DNA from: an uncultured Eubacteriales bacterium
GTDB lineage: Bacteria > Bacillota > Clostridia > Oscillospirales > CAG-272
Length of the DNA stretch: 35,398 nucleotides
Direction: 5' to 3'
NCBI GenBank assembly: GCA_934401725.1
Contig: CAKRSS010000021.1
Span: forward strand, 1 to 35,398
Below the pieces are notes generated by a model that was given only the letters and a program-made list of their open reading frames with translations, had not been told where the DNA came from and did no database searches. This document shows, in pieces, positions 33,462 through 35,398 of the stretch. The translations under genes and the position numbers were made by a program. Numbering within the stretch: the first letter of the stretch is position 1; every line of letters starts with the position of its first letter.

Positions 33462-33497
33462 AAAAACGGCGAAGCCGTATAAGACTTCGCCGTTTTG
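33462..33497 (-). terminator. Terminator of prfB
   Basis: On the minus strand a perfect 12-bp stem (AAAACGGCGAAG and its complement) with a 10-base loop ends in TTTTTG. It starts 11 bases after the prfB stop and separates it from the operon promoter. Confidence 0.88.
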
Positions 33498-33507
33498 TAT
33501 GCGGTTA

Positions 33508-34614
33508 TTATTTTGCTGTCATCTTGAGGTAGGCATTGATGAAACCATCGATTTCGCCGTCCATAACGGCGGAAATATTACCGTCCTCATAGCCCGTGCG
33601 GGTGTCCTTGACCAGCGTGTAGGGCATGAACACGTACGACCGTATCTGGTTGCCCCACTCGATGTTGGTCTTGACACCGCGAACCTCGTCTATGGTGTCG
33701 AGGCGCTCGCGGATCTTGATCTCCATCAGCTTGGACTTGAGCATACGCATGGCAGTTTCCTTGTTCTGGAGCTGCGAGCGCTCGGTCTGGCAGGTGACGA
33801 CAATGCCGGTCGGCTTATGCAGTATGCGCACGGCCGAGCTGACCTTGTTGACGTTCTGACCGCCCGCGCCGCTGGAGTGGTAGGGCATGAAATCGTAGTC
33901 TTCGTCGCGAATGACGATGTCGTCCAGCTTATCAAACTCGGGCATGACCTCGATTGAGGCGAACGACGTATGCCGCCGTCCCGACGAGTCAAACGGCGAG
34001 ACGCGGACAAGGCGATGCACGCCGTGCTCGCTCTTGAGGTAGCCGTAGGCGTTGATGCCCTCGACCATGATGGTCGCGCTCTTGAGGCCGGCCTCCTCAC
34101 CGTCGAGCCAGTCGGTCAGCTTGACGTTGTATTTATGACGCTCCGCCCAGCGTGTTATCATGCGGTAGAGCATCTGCGCCCAGTCCTGCGCCTCGGTGCC
34201 GCCCGCACCGGGGTGGAACGAGACGATGGCGTTGTTTCTGTCGTACTCACCGGACAGGAGTATCTCAATTCTGCGCGCTTCCTTCTCGCGGTTGATGGCA
34301 TCGAGCTCGGCCTGCACCTCGGGGACGGAACTCTCGTCGTTCTCCTCGATTGCCATTTCGGCGAGCGCGATGGCATCCTCAAGACGATTATGCAGGGCGT
34401 CATAGCCCTCGATTTTGTCCTTGGTCTGCTTTATGGTCTGGAGCACGCGGGAGGAGTTCTCCTGGTTGTTCCAGAAATCCGCGTCAAGCGTCTGCTTCTC
34501 GAGCTCTGCGACGTTCCCGCGCAGCTCCTCGATACGCAGCGCCGAGCCAAGCTCCTTTATATCCTCGCGCAGTGCTATAAGTTTATATTTTGCGTCTTCA
34601 AGTGCGATTATCAA
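33508..34614 (-). CDS. prfB: Peptide chain release factor 2
   Basis: Recognises UGA and UAA stop codons on the ribosome and releases the peptide. The codon-recognition motif SPF is at 206-208 and the catalytic GGQ at 251-253 (SSGAGGQNVNK), both intact. Length (368 residues) is normal. Many prfB genes contain an in-frame UGA and a programmed +1 frameshift near codon 25. Here the reading frame runs straight through that region (KELGSALRIEELRGNVAELE), so autoregulation by frameshift is absent. The start is probably TTG at 34614, with GGGAGG 6 bases upstream. An in-frame ATG at 34650 is possible but would add 12 Arg/Gly-rich residues over the binding site. Confidence 0.95.
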   Translation of the reverse strand: MIIALEDAKYKLIALREDIKELGSALRIEELRGNVAELEKQTLDADFWNNQENSSRVLQTIKQTKDKIEGYDALHNRLEDAIALAEMAIEENDESSVPEVQAELDAINREKEARRIEILLSGEYDRNNAIVSFHPGAGGTEAQDWAQMLYRMITRWAERHKYNVKLTDWLDGEEAGLKSATIMVEGINAYGYLKSEHGVHRLVRVSPFDSSGRRHTSFASIEVMPEFDKLDDIVIRDEDYDFMPYHSSGAGGQNVNKVSSAVRILHKPTGIVVTCQTERSQLQNKETAMRMLKSKLMEIKIRERLDTIDEVRGVKTNIEWGNQIRSYVFMPYTLVKDTRTGYEDGNISAVMDGEIDGFINAYLKMTAK

Positions 34615-34667
34615 TCTGACCCTCCCGCCGGTCCTCCGGCATTTTTGCAATAGTACGTTTTCATATT

Positions 34668-34697
34668 ATTATAACACACAATGCGCGCCCTTGGCAA
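34668..34697 (-). promoter_or_regulatory. Promoter of prfB
   Basis: On the minus strand: TTGCCA at 34692-34697, an 18-bp spacer, TATAAT at 34668-34673. The -10 is exact, while the -35 and spacing are less good. It leaves a leader of about 45 bases. Confidence 0.6.
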
Positions 34698-35398
34698 TAG
34701 TATTCGAGATTTTTTATAAAAGAGTTGTTTGGGCGGGGCGGGAGGTGAGGAGTATTGGCATATGCCTGTATTCTGAAAAGTTAGTTTTATCCTTGGCGGG
34801 TTCTCGCCGTGGCGAATTCCGACGTGTTCGAAGTGTACTTTTCTGTTATGCAACAGAGAAAGAACAATTTGATTATGCCTTCGGCATAATCAAATTCAAA
34901 AGAGTGCACCAACGTTTGGACAACCCCCAACTCCCTTGATGGATTGGCGGTGACGCACGCTGGCCTCATTGCACGCACGCATCCGGCATCACACCTTTTG
35001 GTGACGCACGGCTTTGTCCCCGCTCGGACTCGCCGGAGGGGTTCTGAAGGCGTTTGTTCTAAACTTAGCGGGACGTCTTTCGAGGTCGACCAGTGCGTGC
35101 GTGCGGATGGCAGCTTACAGTGGTGAAGCATGGGCAAAGCAGGCTTGAAGGAGTTAGTTTTGCTTTGATTGGTGCGCTGATTCCGAAAGAATCTCCGCCT
35201 AAATAGCCTTCATGAGCGGCGGAGCCGCAATATGATGGCGCGGGTAGTGCGGCGTGAGCTATCGCCCACATCAAACCTCATCCGAGCGGTGAAGCGCTCT
35301 CCGGAGACCTCATTCCGAGAACCATTTGTACCGCAGACGCCCCCACCGGGACGCACGGGGGGCCGCCGGGGCGGGGCGTCAATGGTTAGCCTGCCCAG
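34698..35398. other. Gene-free right end with repeat fragments
   Basis: About 700 bases without a supported gene. The open frames lack ribosome binding sites, and the longest (minus, 34787-35137) has no recognisable domain. The stretch holds GAAGTGTACTTTTCTG at 34830-34845, shared with the left edge. It also holds the hairpin at 34866-34896 and an 11-bp direct repeat GGTGACGCACG at 34949-34959 and 35000-35010. GC-rich runs occur near the end. No tRNA or rRNA was recognised. Confidence 0.65.
34866..34896. repeat. Perfect 31-bp hairpin
   Basis: Two exact 14-bp arms (AATTTGATTATGCC and its complement) around TTC. It has no T-run on either side and is far from any gene end, so it is better seen as part of the intergenic repeat than as a terminator. 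Confidence 0.65.

Noticed and set aside
34500..34614. Programmed frameshift site in prfB
   Set aside because: I looked for a CTTTGA-type site and a frame change near codon 25. The frame is continuous and aligns with release factor 2 throughout.
34787..35137. 116-residue minus-strand open frame at the right end
   Set aside because: It runs through hairpins and direct repeats, has no ribosome binding site and no domain.

Overview
The window looks like chromosomal DNA from a GC-rich, Gram-positive, obligately anaerobic member of the Clostridia, possibly Oscillospirales-like. The placement is inferred from gene content, not from any marker search. The clues are a single-chain pyruvate:ferredoxin oxidoreductase, the acyl-phosphate route to phospholipids (FakB/FakA/PlsY), strong GGAGG-type ribosome binding sites, lipobox signal peptides, a fused 2-hydroxyacyl-CoA dehydratase activase, and hairpin-rich intergenic repeats. 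Most genes lie on the minus strand. Only the acyl-CoA synthetase, the serpin and citrate synthase lie on the plus strand. I saw no tRNA, rRNA, CRISPR array or transposase.

Layout from left to right. Positions 1-198 are non-coding and hold a hairpin repeat and a terminator. A lipid pair follows (PlsC and a YegS-type lipid kinase), then an unrecognised protein, a plus-strand AMP-forming acyl-CoA synthetase and a serpin lipoprotein. A terminator shared with the convergent PFOR gene comes next. At 10.3-10.8 kb there is a small holin/XhlA-like pair without an endolysin. Then come a metallo-beta-lactamase-fold lipoprotein with a C_GCAxxG_C_C redox protein, two membrane proteins, and a divergently transcribed citrate synthase. 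The two divergent units each have a near-consensus promoter. Positions 16.5-17.4 kb hold no gene but contain a roughly 700-bp imperfect fold-back element. After it, on the minus strand, lie a 1408-residue activase, PlsY, FakA and a DegV/FakB protein. In transcription order this is FakB-FakA-PlsY-activase. FakB/FakA can make acyl-phosphate, PlsY puts that acyl group on glycerol-3-phosphate, and PlsC makes phosphatidic acid, so the lipid genes form one coherent pathway.

The most unusual part is 25.06-33.39 kb. One strong promoter (TTGACA, 17 bp, TATTAT) and one terminator bracket six tightly packed genes: two paralogous leucine-rich-repeat lipoproteins, three different SPFH/band-7 membrane proteins (one with a seven-helix N-terminal extension) and a P1B-type metal ATPase without an N-terminal metal-binding domain. 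A perfect 22-bp palindrome lies in the predicted leader. No FtsH or NfeD gene is present. I propose this as a candidate membrane-scaffold/metal-transport system with surface lipoproteins. Function and co-regulation are inferred from gene order only.

The right end holds prfB, which has an uninterrupted reading frame and probably a TTG start, followed by about 0.7 kb of repeat-rich DNA without a credible gene. It includes a partial copy of the hairpin repeat seen at the left edge.
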